NCBI RefSeq assembly: GCF_010093065.1
Contig: NZ_CP048113.1
Coordinates: 3,162,001 to 3,226,000 of the forward strand
Source of the DNA: Chitinophaga agri
Lineage (GTDB): Bacteria; Bacteroidota; Bacteroidia; Chitinophagales; Chitinophagaceae
Direction: 5' to 3'
DNA length: 64,000 nucleotides
In this document: in pieces, positions 54,873-64,000 of the stretch
How positions within the stretch are numbered: the first letter of the stretch is position 1
Layout of the letters: each line of letters starts with the position of its first letter
Notes under the pieces: model-generated
Seen by the model: the letters and a program-made list of their open reading frames with translations, nothing else
Told to the model about the DNA's origin: nothing
Database searches by the model: none
Made by a program: the position numbers and the translations under genes

Positions 54873-55490
54873 CTATTTGCCAGCCGCTAACTGCTCTTTC
54901 AATTGCTTTACTTCGGCTTCCAGCTGCGAAATATACTTACGCTGTGAAGCAAACGCTTTGTTGATCTCGTCAAGAGAATAGCGGGGGGTAATATGCTGTT
55001 GGCAGTTCCAGTCGTAGGCTTCTACATCGAATAGCATCATTCTTTCCGGGCGAAATTCATATCCTTCCAGATCAAGTTTTGCAAGTAGTGCCTCGTCATC
55101 GCCCAGCTCAACGATCCGGGCCCTGGCATATAATTTCAATCTCGTCCTTGTTGGATAATCCACCATAATCAACGCTACGTTATTATGAGTGGCGATATTA
55201 CCTACAGTGATGTACTGGGCGTTGCCTTTGTAATCAATAAACCCCAGTTGCTTTGTATTCAACACCTTGATAAATCCCTTGGGACCACCTCTATGCTGTA
55301 TATAAGGATACCCATTCTCCCCAATGGAAGCCATGTAAAAGCTATCTCTGTCTGAGATAAAACTTATTTCATTCTCCGTAAGACCATCCACATAGCTCCT
55401 GCCCTCCAAACGGGCATAACTTTTACGGCTACCCAGTTTTTCCTGCATATCTCTGACGGCATCCGTAAATGCCAATGATGCATAGTTCAT
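54873..55490 (-). CDS. Pyridoxamine 5'-phosphate oxidase-fold flavoprotein
   Basis: This 205-residue protein has the split-barrel FMN-binding pattern FYMASIGENGYPYIQHRGGPKGF and KLYARARIVELGDDE. It matches the family of pyridoxamine phosphate oxidase-like proteins that act on various electrophiles. The C-terminus is a 30-residue coiled coil (SQRKYISQLEAEVKQLKEQLA). A small acidic ORF lies 6 bp upstream and may be co-translated. Confidence 0.85.
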   Translation of the reverse strand: MNYASLAFTDAVRDMQEKLGSRKSYARLEGRSYVDGLTENEISFISDRDSFYMASIGENGYPYIQHRGGPKGFIKVLNTKQLGFIDYKGNAQYITVGNIATHNNVALIMVDYPTRTRLKLYARARIVELGDDEALLAKLDLEGYEFRPERMMLFDVEAYDWNCQQHITPRYSLDEINKAFASQRKYISQLEAEVKQLKEQLAAGK

Positions 55491-55496
55491 TGCTAT

Positions 55497-55736
55497 TTAT
55501 GATTTAGTTATGCCTGATTCCGAAACAGAAATGTCCTGGTCTGATTCCCTAACTATCGCCGTACTGATGATTGTTGTCAGGTCTGGATGTTGTGCTAGTA
55601 CTTCATCCCACAGTGAATCACCACACTCATCTGGTATAACTACTTTATTGGATGATGATTCATCTGAATCCTGTGATTCGCTCGTAGTAAGTTGTGGATT
55701 TATTCCGTCCGATCTGTGTGTGTGTTCCATACTCAT
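55497..55736 (-). CDS. Small acidic ORF upstream of the flavoprotein
   Basis: A 79-codon frame rich in Ser, Asp and Glu (SQDSDESSSNKV, DECGDSLWDEVL) ends 6 bp before the flavoprotein start. No domain is recognised. A similar-sized ORF exists on the opposite strand (55510-55755), so coding is uncertain; the tight spacing is the best argument for it. Confidence 0.4.
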   Translation of the reverse strand: MSMEHTHRSDGINPQLTTSESQDSDESSSNKVVIPDECGDSLWDEVLAQHPDLTTIISTAIVRESDQDISVSESGITKS

Positions 55737-56253
55737 AAAAACAGATTTAGTTTAGCATGATAAAAAGTGTGTGCTCATTCCACTCCAAATCTCTGTTCAA
55801 TCATCTGATTATTAAAATCACTATATTAATCGGTCCTATCAAAAAAATAATATGCGTTTGTCCTTTCCAGTACTCATGAATGCCTTCCGAATAAGCTTTG
55901 CACTAATTCTATTACGGGGTAGACACTGGTTACTGTAAGTAATGTAAAAATAGTACATATTGAGTAGGATATTCCGTCTGTTCATCAGTTCCCATTGCTA
56001 TATAGTAAGAAATACAATAAGTTTGTCCCGTAAATTGACTCTAAATTTCGATGAAGAGACAAACACCGTAATGATTGGTCTTATTATTTCAAGAATGAAA
56101 AGCGGAGTTCTCCTGATCTTAAACAGCGCATATTAAACCCGGTTTCGCCTCGTATCCTGCCTGATTAAGCTGCGCAAGAGGCGGCACAGTATTCTATATA
56201 CAGGGTATATATATTTTATAATTTCTAAATTTATTATAATTTTCCAAGTAGCT
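55737..56253. other. Non-coding region before the AAA+ activator gene
   Basis: About 515 bp of very AT-rich DNA. No gene, promoter box or hairpin is convincing. The nearest 50 bp upstream of the activator gene are almost pure A/T. Confidence 0.5.
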
Positions 56254-58215
56254 ATGACCATCAGAAAAAAGGTATTGATTGTGGAAGATGAATTCATTGT
56301 AGCCAGTAATCTGCGGCAGGTATTGCAAAGATCAGGCTATGAAGTAAGTGGTATAGCTACCTCTGCTGAAGAAGCAGAAGAGAATTTACAAAGAGACCGG
56401 CCAGACATTGTATTACTCGATATTCGTTTGCAGGGAGAACGTTCTGGTATCGATATTGCCCGGAAATTAAAATCTCAGCACATTTCCTTTGTTTATTTAT
56501 CAGCCAATTCAAACCAAAAAATACTTGAAGAGGCCAAGTTGACCTATCCCGATGGTTTTTTAGTGAAGCCATTCAGGAAGAAAGACTTACTGATTATGCT
56601 GGATATTGCCTGGTCGCGCCATGCCCAAAGCCTGGAAACAAGGACGGAACGGGAAATACTTCTGCAAAGACAATTAACCGAAATAAGCAACGCACATTCA
56701 GACAGCCGGCAAAAACTATTGCAGATTGCCGAGATAATGCAGTCCTGCATACCATTCGATCTTATCACCGCTGGACTAAGGCCACTAAATACCGGGCAGT
56801 TCAACGACGAAGGTTATTTGCGCGTCGGATTCAATGAATACCAGTTTATAGGTGAAAAAGCATTACTGACAATCACTAATCTGAAAAAAACAGCATTATC
56901 TGTAATCCTTGCAAATAGCCATGTGGATATCAACACGATCATTTATAACAATGGTGCTACCAGCGAAAAACCGAATGTACCTTCACTTCAGAAAACACTG
57001 ATTGAAACTTTTAATATACAATCGTATCTGGTATTTCCTGTCTTACTGAGCAATGGATTATCATTTCATTACTTTTTCTACAGTCGTCAGAGGAATATGT
57101 ACAACAGTAATCACGTTGCCTTACTGGATCATTTAAGATTAAGCCTGGCGGCTGTAGCTGAAAAGATGATCTATGGGGACGATCCTGCCATTTCAAGACC
57201 TGGTCAGATCAATCCGGAAAGAGGCACGCAGGACGGTACGGTGAATTACCCCGAATTCCGGAGCATCATTGGCAACCACCATCTCCTGTTGGGAGCACTG
57301 GATCTTGCTGCACAGGTTGCATTTTACAATACATCCGTTCTAATTCTTGGAGAAAGTGGAACGGGGAAAGAAAAACTGGCCAGGGCCATTCATTTATTGT
57401 CTCCAAGAAAGAAGGCACCCTATGTCACTGTAAACTGTGCAGCTATACCACCTACGTTAATAGAGTCAGAATTATTCGGTCACGAAAAAGGCGCGTTTAC
57501 CGGTGCTACGGAAAGAAGAAAAGGTAAATTCGAACAGGCTGAGGGTGGTACAATTTTCCTGGACGAAGTCGGAGAGCTGTCGCCAGATATGCAGGTAAAG
57601 ATCCTGCGTTTTTTACAGGAGAAGGAAATTCAATGTATTGGCGGCAATTCACTGATAAAAGTGAATGTTCGCGTAGTAGCTGCGACGAACCGCAACCTGG
57701 AGAAAGAGGTCGCAGATGGTAAATTCCGGCTTGACCTGTATTATCGCCTGAATGTTTTCCCTATTACATTACCATCATTGCGCGAACGTAAAAGTGACAT
57801 CAAAGAACTGGCCGTTTATTTTGCAGAAAAGTTCTGCCAGGAATTCAATAAGCCATTCCATGGCATTCTACCCTCCATGATGGAAGATATGATGGGCTAT
57901 GATTGGCCGGGAAATATACGGGAATTGGAGAATGTGATAGAACAGTCTGCCATCCTCAATGATGGCAAGTCAAAATTAGCGCTGAAACGAAAGCTGGGAG
58001 GACAACCAGCAACATCGGCGCCCAAGGTGATTAAAACATTGGAAGATGTTAAAACCGCCCAGGCGGAAACAGAGCGGGAATATATCATTTCCATACTGAA
58101 ACAGACAGAAGGCCGCATCCGTGGTACAAATGGTGCAGCACACCTTATGAATATCAAGCCGACTACCCTGGAATCAAAAATGATCAAACTGAAAATCAGG
58201 CGGGAGGATCTCTGA
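56254..58215 (+). CDS. Sigma-54-type AAA+ response regulator
   Basis: This 653-residue protein has an N-terminal receiver domain (Asp11-Glu12, phospho-acceptor Asp56, Lys105), a GAF-like middle (about 150-310), an AAA+ domain with Walker A GESGTGKE (about 364-371), the sigma-54 contact GAFTGA (about 413), Walker B and FLDEVGE, and a Fis-type helix-turn-helix at the end ([22 protein letters not shown]). It should remodel sigma-54 RNA polymerase on command of a histidine kinase. No kinase is adjacent on the same transcript; the TPR kinase at 59477 is a possible partner. Confidence 0.93.
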   Translation: MTIRKKVLIVEDEFIVASNLRQVLQRSGYEVSGIATSAEEAEENLQRDRPDIVLLDIRLQGERSGIDIARKLKSQHISFVYLSANSNQKILEEAKLTYPDGFLVKPFRKKDLLIMLDIAWSRHAQSLETRTEREILLQRQLTEISNAHSDSRQKLLQIAEIMQSCIPFDLITAGLRPLNTGQFNDEGYLRVGFNEYQFIGEKALLTITNLKKTALSVILANSHVDINTIIYNNGATSEKPNVPSLQKTLIETFNIQSYLVFPVLLSNGLSFHYFFYSRQRNMYNSNHVALLDHLRLSLAAVAEKMIYGDDPAISRPGQINPERGTQDGTVNYPEFRSIIGNHHLLLGALDLAAQVAFYNTSVLILGESGTGKEKLARAIHLLSPRKKAPYVTVNCAAIPPTLIESELFGHEKGAFTGATERRKGKFEQAEGGTIFLDEVGELSPDMQVKILRFLQEKEIQCIGGNSLIKVNVRVVAATNRNLEKEVADGKFRLDLYYRLNVFPITLPSLRERKSDIKELAVYFAEKFCQEFNKPFHGILPSMMEDMMGYDWPGNIRELENVIEQSAILNDGKSKLALKRKLGGQPATSAPKVIKTLEDVKTAQAETEREYIISILKQTEGRIRGTNGAAHLMNIKPTTLESKMIKLKIRREDL

Positions 58216-58240
58216 CTATACAGGTGAACCGGTAGTACTC

Positions 58241-58288
58241 CTCCGAAAATATTGGAGGCAGACGTTAGTGCCCCCGATATTTTCGGAG
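58241..58288 (+). repeat. Long hairpin after the AAA+ activator gene
   Basis: A perfect 12-bp outer stem CTCCGAAAATAT / ATATTTTCGGAG encloses a weaker inner stem. No T run follows, so it is an imperfect terminator or an mRNA stabiliser. Confidence 0.65.
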
Positions 58289-58458
58289 CACCGCGTGATT
58301 AGCCTATCTCTATCAATAGCCAAATCTGAATTGCAAGCTTGTTTTTCAGCATATTGCGTATTCCAATTTTATTCCTATATCATTTACTGGCAAATGGCAT
58401 TCAAATGGCATATATGTCAATTCTGACACAGCCTATTAAAAAATCCAATCCTTAAGCC

Positions 58459-59355
58459 ATGTTAAATCTGGAGTGGTTTAGAACATTTAAAGCGATCTAT
58501 GAGACGGGCAACCTATCTACTGCTGCGCAGGCATTATTTATTTCCCAGCCTGGCGTAAGCGTTCATCTCAACTCACTGGAAGCTTATACCGGGTATCGTC
58601 TGTTTGAACGCGTTACCAAAAAAATGGTGCCTACAGAAAGGGGCATCATGCTGTATAATTGTATACTAGACCCTATTAATAAACTGCAGGAGGCAGAAGA
58701 ATCGTTTCATAGGAATTCCAGGGTGGAGAAGCCAACTATCAGTGTAGGTATGGGCTTTGAGGTCTTTAAATACACCCTTGAAGAACACCTGGCACAATTA
58801 CCTTTCAATCTTGTCCTGCGGTTTGGCGATTATCGTCAGATACTGCAAGAGCTGGACACCGGTAAGCTGGATCTGATATTAACCCCGATGAAGGGAAGTC
58901 AGACGAACCTCGAATACACTCCTTTCACAACAGAACGTATCATACTGATCTGTGGCAATGACACCGATACTAAACAATTTGATAGCCTGGTATTAACGAA
59001 TGAAAGACCAGCCATCAGAGAATGGCTGAAAGAACAGATCTGGTACACAACAGCAGCTGACATGGAGTATCTGCAGCATTTCTGGATGGCAAATTTTGAT
59101 TGCCTGCCAGACCTTAAGCCCAACTACGTCGTTCCCTATTTCTCTTCCATTTTGCGTTGCCTGAGTAAAGGAAAAGGATTTGCTGTGATACCGGATTTCC
59201 TTGCTAAAAAAGAGCTTGCGCTTAAATCGGTTAAACTTGCCTGGGAAGGAAGTCCGCATGTGGAAAATACCCTGCATTTCGGTAAGCGCAAAAAAACAGC
59301 CTATTCCAATGAGATCCGGCAACTTGAACAGCTGCTGACGATGAACTGGTTTTAG
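58459..59355 (+). CDS. LysR-family transcriptional regulator
   Basis: This 298-residue protein has the N-terminal winged helix (NLSTAAQALFISQPGVSVHLNSLE in two parts, about residues 16-39) and a substrate-binding domain (PTISVGMGFEVF, LDLILTPMKGSQTN). The effector is unknown, and no divergent target gene is present: the neighbours are the activator and a kinase on the same strand. Confidence 0.92.
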   Translation: MLNLEWFRTFKAIYETGNLSTAAQALFISQPGVSVHLNSLEAYTGYRLFERVTKKMVPTERGIMLYNCILDPINKLQEAEESFHRNSRVEKPTISVGMGFEVFKYTLEEHLAQLPFNLVLRFGDYRQILQELDTGKLDLILTPMKGSQTNLEYTPFTTERIILICGNDTDTKQFDSLVLTNERPAIREWLKEQIWYTTAADMEYLQHFWMANFDCLPDLKPNYVVPYFSSILRCLSKGKGFAVIPDFLAKKELALKSVKLAWEGSPHVENTLHFGKRKKTAYSNEIRQLEQLLTMNWF

Positions 59356-59476
59356 AATGATCCCCCGAGGAAACTGATCGCTATCTCCTTATGAGACTGT
59401 GCTTATTTACACGAAGGCTGTTTTTTTCACATTGTTCTATTAGCATTTGTACATTGCATATCTAAACTGCCTAACC

Positions 59477-61720
59477 ATGCGCTTCCTCCTATCGCTTCTC
59501 ATGATCTTCGCAGTCCTTCCGTCGGCAGCCCAGGAATTCAGCCCACACCAGGCCGATTCGCTCAGGTATGAGTTAACAAATACCCACGACAACCATACAA
59601 AAGTAAAAACACTCATACATCTGGCGGAGTACCATATCTGGAAAAAAGGAGAACTGGCGGTAAACATCGACAGTGCTGATGTATGCCTAACCGAAGCCGA
59701 CCGGTTAAACAAAATAGTACAGTCGACAGAACTGGCAGGCTACATCCTGCTTATGCGAGGGTTTCTGCTCACGGAACTGGGAAAAAGAAAAGAAGGCGAA
59801 GTGGCCGTATTAAAATCCATTCCCCTACTTGAAAAAAGCAATAGTCAACGTCTGCTTGGCATGGCCTATTTCGAGCTGCAGGCCTTTTACGATTATGCAG
59901 ATGCGGTTCAACGCAGCAAACGTATCCGTATTACAGCACTTGCCGTAAAAGCCTTTCACCTCGCAGGAGACAAGATGCTGGAAGGATGGGCACTCACCAC
60001 ACTGGGAGACCTCCATAGCATACAGGAAGAGTATGCCCTATCAAACCAGTATCTGCTGCAGGCTGTGAACGTATACGAAGCCATTGGGCATAGGAAAATG
60101 CAGGACATATATGAACTGCTTGGCAGAAACTGTAATAATCAGGGGGATTACAAAAGTGCATTCGAATATGCATTACTCGCACTGAAAGCAGCGAAGCTGA
60201 CCAACGACTCCAGCATGCAAATGGCCACCATTAATAATCTGCTTGGGTCGCTGTACAAAAATGCCGGGAGGAGAGAAATAAGCATTGCTTATTATCATGA
60301 AGGGCTCACAATAGCCCTACGGCATAAAGATGCCCTGAATGCAGTGTCATTGGCATATGTACTGGGTAGTACCTATCTGGATCTGAACCAGTCCCGTAAA
60401 GCACTCAAAGTATTGGATTCATTTCCGCGTAACTTACTCGACTCATCCAATAGCAGGGTAAAGGCCATCACAGGAATGCTGTATATGGAAGCCTACCGGG
60501 ATTTGAAACAATATAAAAAAGCCTATAAATATGCTGACATGCTGGAAAACCTGGTTGACAGGAATACACTGGCTGCAGAATGGACCAACCGTGTTTGTAT
60601 AGCTTTGGCCAGATATCATTTGCATGGACATGATATTGCCAAAGCCCGCCTTTACCTGGATAAATGTATGACAGTGTCACTGCTTTCCACTTCACCTGAA
60701 TGGGTGTCAAGATATGAGATCAGTTATAAGGTGGATTCTGCTGAAGGAAATCACAGGGCTGCGTTCTACAATTTACTGATGTATAAAACCCAGGACGATT
60801 TACTGCACAATGCTGTCAAAACACGTCAGTTTCAACAATTGGAAGTAGAATATGAAACCTATAAGAAAATAGATTCTATTTCTTTGCTTACTCAAAAGAC
60901 CAACCTGCAGGCCACCAACCTGCGACAAGCGCACCTCATCCGCAACATTACGATGCTTGGCATTGTGCTGGCACTGGCCGTTATCGGACTGCTCTATCGG
61001 CAGTACCAGCTCAAACAGCGTAATAATAAGGCAATGGCCATCAAAAACAACCATCTGGAACACCTCGTTACAGAAAAAGAATGGCTGTTGCAGGAGGTAA
61101 ACCATCGCGTTAAGAATAATTTACAAACTATCATCAGTCTGCTGGAATTACAAGCTGACACTCTCTCCGGTGATGCTCATTTTGCATTGCAGACCAGCCA
61201 GAATCGTATATATGCTACCTCCCTGCTGTACCAAAAACTGTACAGGAATGAGAACGTATCTTCAGTGAACATGAAAATGTACATCACCGAACTTGTACAG
61301 CACCTGCAGGATGCACTTGGTACCAGTCAGTTCGTGTCTGTATCCCTGGATATTGCGCCTATTGATCTTGATGTCTCACAGGGTGTTCCCATCGGACTAA
61401 TGATAAATGAAGTCATCACCAATTCGTTCAAGTATGCCTTTGATGATACGATCTCCTATCCGGAAATCCTGGTTACACTGACTATCAGGGACGATCTCGC
61501 CAGTCTCATCATCAAAGACAATGGCATCGGTTTTCCCAATGCAGGTGGTGGTAACTTTGGAATAGGGCTGAAACTGGTAAAAGGATTGGCAGAAAATATA
61601 AAGGGAGAAGCTACTATTGTGTCAGATGAAGGAACCTTTGTTGAAATCGTCTTCCTGCCAAAGAGTTCACCCGAATCTGAGATACATCGTATTACAACAT
61701 CAGATGCGCTCAGTGCGTAA
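59477..61720 (+). CDS. TPR sensor histidine kinase of the HisKA_2 type
   Basis: This 747-residue protein has a signal peptide (1-20, ending SAAQ), TPR-like repeats (about 70-400), one membrane helix near 494-513, a dimerisation/phosphoacceptor helix with His in EVNHRVKNNLQTI (about 541), and a HATPase with MINEVITNSFKYAF and DNGIGFPN. HisKA_2 kinases often pair with separate regulators. The frame opens at 59447, but ATG 59477 starts the signal peptide. It is on the same strand as the AAA+ activator and LysR genes. Confidence 0.9.
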   Translation: MRFLLSLLMIFAVLPSAAQEFSPHQADSLRYELTNTHDNHTKVKTLIHLAEYHIWKKGELAVNIDSADVCLTEADRLNKIVQSTELAGYILLMRGFLLTELGKRKEGEVAVLKSIPLLEKSNSQRLLGMAYFELQAFYDYADAVQRSKRIRITALAVKAFHLAGDKMLEGWALTTLGDLHSIQEEYALSNQYLLQAVNVYEAIGHRKMQDIYELLGRNCNNQGDYKSAFEYALLALKAAKLTNDSSMQMATINNLLGSLYKNAGRREISIAYYHEGLTIALRHKDALNAVSLAYVLGSTYLDLNQSRKALKVLDSFPRNLLDSSNSRVKAITGMLYMEAYRDLKQYKKAYKYADMLENLVDRNTLAAEWTNRVCIALARYHLHGHDIAKARLYLDKCMTVSLLSTSPEWVSRYEISYKVDSAEGNHRAAFYNLLMYKTQDDLLHNAVKTRQFQQLEVEYETYKKIDSISLLTQKTNLQATNLRQAHLIRNITMLGIVLALAVIGLLYRQYQLKQRNNKAMAIKNNHLEHLVTEKEWLLQEVNHRVKNNLQTIISLLELQADTLSGDAHFALQTSQNRIYATSLLYQKLYRNENVSSVNMKMYITELVQHLQDALGTSQFVSVSLDIAPIDLDVSQGVPIGLMINEVITNSFKYAFDDTISYPEILVTLTIRDDLASLIIKDNGIGFPNAGGGNFGIGLKLVKGLAENIKGEATIVSDEGTFVEIVFLPKSSPESEIHRITTSDALSA

Positions 61721-61955
61721 TTGCAGGAGATTGTCCTTAATCAAATTATGAGCTGTTCATCCGTTTCAGGAGTTATTCACCCATGCATTTTTAGAAAAGC
61801 AGGCCAGGTAGGAAACGAGTGTACGCTTATTCAAAGATCTCTTGCTTCCTATTCCATAGATCCTGGTGATCCAGCGTTAATTCTTCATTCAAAAAAGAAG
61901 CATTAATCATTTCCTGCACTGTAATATTCTTACCCTTAGGGTGTAATTTCCTACC

Positions 61956-62756
61956 TCAACTTCCGCCTGGTATCATCATATCCGCCGCATTCAAAGTGTA
62001 AGTTAGCTCCGGATACGTAAAATCCGTACTCCTGTTCTCCTGTCCTCTCAGTTTATAAAAATCTGTCTCCTGTTCCTCATTCGCCAATTCCAACCGCATC
62101 CCATTGGAAAAACAGGGCTCCTCCCCAATAAACTGAATATAAGTCTTTGATACCCGGAAGGTGATCCCCAACCATTTATTATCCGGCACCAACATCTTTG
62201 AACCCGGTGCAGGCTCCAATATTATCTTATGCTGGAACTTTGTATTGGTAGCCATAGAAAACAGCACAACTGAATGGTGTGTTAAGGCCATCTCAGACTC
62301 CTCATTACTTACCTTATCTCTTATCTTCAGCTTTCTGATATGTTTGGGGGAAAGTACTTCCGGATGTTCATAACAGGAGAAAACACCGATATATGAATCC
62401 TCTGCTAAATCCAAAGCCTGATCTGAATGATAATTCATTTTAACATACGTCGCATCGTACACCTCTATCAACGCATTATTGAAAGGCTGTGCAGGTATAT
62501 CAACGCCAGCATCTTCTTTTATACACTCATTGATACAGGCAATGATCCTATCATGAAGCGCTGCAAATGGCTGCGCAGGTATATTGTATTTAGTGGTAGT
62601 CCTGACTATCGGAACCCCCTTATCATCCACCTTTATCAGATGGTTACCTAACCGGCCTTTCGCAACTGGCTCAAACGTTGTCAACGCTGACAACTGACTG
62701 AATAAATCTTCCGGCAGATCAGGCGTGACTTTATAAAATGCAGTATTATTCGTCAT
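61956..62756 (-). CDS. AlkB-like 2-oxoglutarate/Fe(II) oxygenase-like protein
   Basis: This 266-residue protein has a jelly-roll-type site: His110-Ser-Asp112 (MNYHSDQAL), distal His176 (KFQHKI) and Arg201 (GITFRVSK), the order and spacing used by AlkB-family oxygenases to bind Fe(II) and 2-oxoglutarate. It is a diverged paralog of the next gene. The substrate is unknown; nucleic acid or protein are options. The gene is 20 bp from its neighbour, so both are likely one transcript. No C-terminal extra domain is recognised. Confidence 0.68.
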   Translation of the reverse strand: MTNNTAFYKVTPDLPEDLFSQLSALTTFEPVAKGRLGNHLIKVDDKGVPIVRTTTKYNIPAQPFAALHDRIIACINECIKEDAGVDIPAQPFNNALIEVYDATYVKMNYHSDQALDLAEDSYIGVFSCYEHPEVLSPKHIRKLKIRDKVSNEESEMALTHHSVVLFSMATNTKFQHKIILEPAPGSKMLVPDNKWLGITFRVSKTYIQFIGEEPCFSNGMRLELANEEQETDFYKLRGQENRSTDFTYPELTYTLNAADMMIPGGS

Positions 62757-62776
62757 TTCCTTTGCGGAGGTTTAAA

Positions 62777-64000
62777 TTAAAATATCGGTTTCTCATAGTC
62801 ACCTGCATTCATACTGAAGTGAGTTTTACCATATTTGATCACCTGCTCTGACTGATTCTCTTCTCTGTAAGAACTTCTCAGTTCTTCTTCTGTTTCCGCT
62901 GTCATACTCTCCAGTTCAATAAATCTGCCGTTATCTTTGATATACGCCTGGTTATTCACATACTTTGCCTCCAGATTAGAGCAACGTACTACATATCCCA
63001 TTCTGGTAGGCATTTTATCTGCGTTCAGCATGGACGGCCTGATCTCGTGTGTATATAATCTGTTGGTAGACAACGGTATCATAAACACGGAATTAGGATA
63101 CAATGTAACACTGAACTCCTTTTCCAATGTCGTGTCAGTCACCGTACTTTTCAACTTAAAATACAGCCTCGTCAAGCCACTCACCTCTTTATAACACCTG
63201 TCATAGCGGTCTGTCGCGGATGGTTTCAAATGTTCCACATCAGCATTATCATAAAACGTACAAAAGACAATCAATCCTTCCTGCGGCATATCCTTCGTCT
63301 TATCAGAATGCGCTTTAATTCTTGATTTCACCTCCTTGTCCACTCCTTCTGTCCTCGCTTTGTTTTCATATATCTGTGCCAATACATGATTCAGCTCCGT
63401 TTTGTATTCGAAAACATAGCTGACAGCATCATTCAGCACAGCTATAATTTTACGATCGGTGCTTCGAAAATTATCTGTTGGCCCGGTGAGATTACTGGAA
63501 CATCTTAAAAGACGATAGTGCAGCACTTCGTTTCCTGATTCGTTTTCCTCCTTTGTCACATTTGTCAGATATATTCCTTTCCTGAAAGCCTTTGAAGGTT
63601 TATTGGATTCAGTCAGTTCCTGAAATGCATGCTCTGATTTAATCCGGCCGAAGTAGTCATCATCAGTAAATAACTTCCTGAAATATACACCCGCATTACT
63701 GACAATAACCGGTACTTCACCCAGTGTTATGATATGGACGTTATTTTGATCACTATTCCTATAATTAGCAGAGAGTTCTTTTATGACGTAGATAGGATAA
63801 GATATGTCTTCTACCTGACCGATATCGCCAAATACATAGATCCTATTCTTTGCTGCCAGCGTCGGCATATCAGCAAAGCTCTTTACAACCGTTCCGCAAA
63901 ACCGGCTGGTCAAATCGCGCATTTCTGCATTCATCATGCTATATTCCAGTAAAACAACAAGAACATTCCTGTCTCTGGCGATCCTGTTCTCGGTTGGAGG
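62777..64000 (-). CDS. Second oxygenase-like protein, with an extra N-terminal region (runs off the window)
   Basis: The frame contains ATG 63937 but stays open to the window end (21 more codons, with coding-like NVLVVLLEYS), so the true start probably lies outside. From that ATG it has 386 residues. The C-terminal part aligns with the neighbour: His210-Ser-Asp212 (IKAHSDKTKD), His297 (LYTHEIRP), Arg318 (GYVVRCS), with FCTFYDNADVEHL against FSCYEHPEVL. The N-terminal 150 residues (NRIYVFGDIGQVEDISYPIY) have no counterpart in the neighbour and no recognisable domain. Both proteins may form a heteromer. Confidence 0.65.
   Translation of the reverse strand, partial: PPTENRIARDRNVLVVLLEYSMMNAEMRDLTSRFCGTVVKSFADMPTLAAKNRIYVFGDIGQVEDISYPIYVIKELSANYRNSDQNNVHIITLGEVPVIVSNAGVYFRKLFTDDDYFGRIKSEHAFQELTESNKPSKAFRKGIYLTNVTKEENESGNEVLHYRLLRCSSNLTGPTDNFRSTDRKIIAVLNDAVSYVFEYKTELNHVLAQIYENKARTEGVDKEVKSRIKAHSDKTKDMPQEGLIVFCTFYDNADVEHLKPSATDRYDRCYKEVSGLTRLYFKLKSTVTDTTLEKEFSVTLYPNSVFMIPLSTNRLYTHEIRPSMLNADKMPTRMGYVVRCSNLEAKYVNNQAYIKDNGRFIELESMTAETEEELRSSYREENQSEQVIKYGKTHFSMNAGDYEKPIF

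Noticed and set aside
61721..61906. 61-codon ORF after the kinase gene
   Set aside because: Begins right at the kinase stop with no start context or family features.

Overview
The window looks like chromosomal DNA of a Bacteroidota bacterium of the Chitinophaga type. Several gene starts carry the Bacteroidota promoter signature (TTTG, 19-21 bp, then TAnnTTTG). Shine-Dalgarno sequences are almost absent. There are type IX secretion (T9SS) genes, LytTR/LytS signalling, a long-form IspH, a six-domain S1 protein and a putative porin next to a purine nucleoside phosphorylase. Genus level is an inference from protein style; no marker gene was searched.

Positions 1-18,500 are mostly core genes: a porin fragment, purine nucleoside phosphorylase, sucC, a DUF4407 membrane protein, a SprT-like metalloprotein, then an AtpZ / bactofilin / membrane-stub cluster divergent from the T9SS lipoprotein PorW/SprE and a class A penicillin-binding protein. 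After these come an M28 peptidase, yidC, pyrG and an acyl-CoA thioesterase. Positions 18,600-25,200 hold an HD phosphohydrolase, a 1.1 kb gene-poor structured region, and a siroheme / sulfite (or nitrite) reductase operon (HEPN-fused reductase, cobA, precorrin-2 dehydrogenase) behind a promoter with an inverted repeat in its spacer. A HAD phosphatase is divergent from it. Positions 25,300-33,900 hold rpsA (TTG start with a strong Shine-Dalgarno), a rhomboid protease, ispH, a LytS/LytTR two-component pair and cmk.

Positions 34,100-40,400 form a surface-protein operon: two secreted proteins built like phage tail fibres, then a protein with a T9SS sorting domain. Positions 41,000-47,300 return to core genes: clpC, a STAS protein, rnz, dapA, accA and tRNA-Asp. 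Downstream of the tRNA, 47,700-49,700 holds a compact three-gene cassette (HNH nuclease, coiled-coil protein, DUF4407 membrane protein) that looks accessory. Positions 50,200-64,000 are accessory and regulatory: paired Asp-nucleophile alpha/beta hydrolases, a Crp-family regulator, a lipoprotein hydrolase, a YdcZ transporter, a flavin-fold protein, a receiver/AAA+/Fis activator, a LysR regulator, a TPR histidine kinase, and two adjacent paralogous 2-oxoglutarate/Fe(II) oxygenase-like proteins, the second running off the window end.

The best candidates for something undescribed are the HNH/coiled-coil/DUF4407 cassette, the tail-fibre-like T9SS operon, the paired oxygenase-like genes, the modular giant palindromes at 4.5 kb and 33.9 kb, and the structured intergenic region near 19.7 kb.
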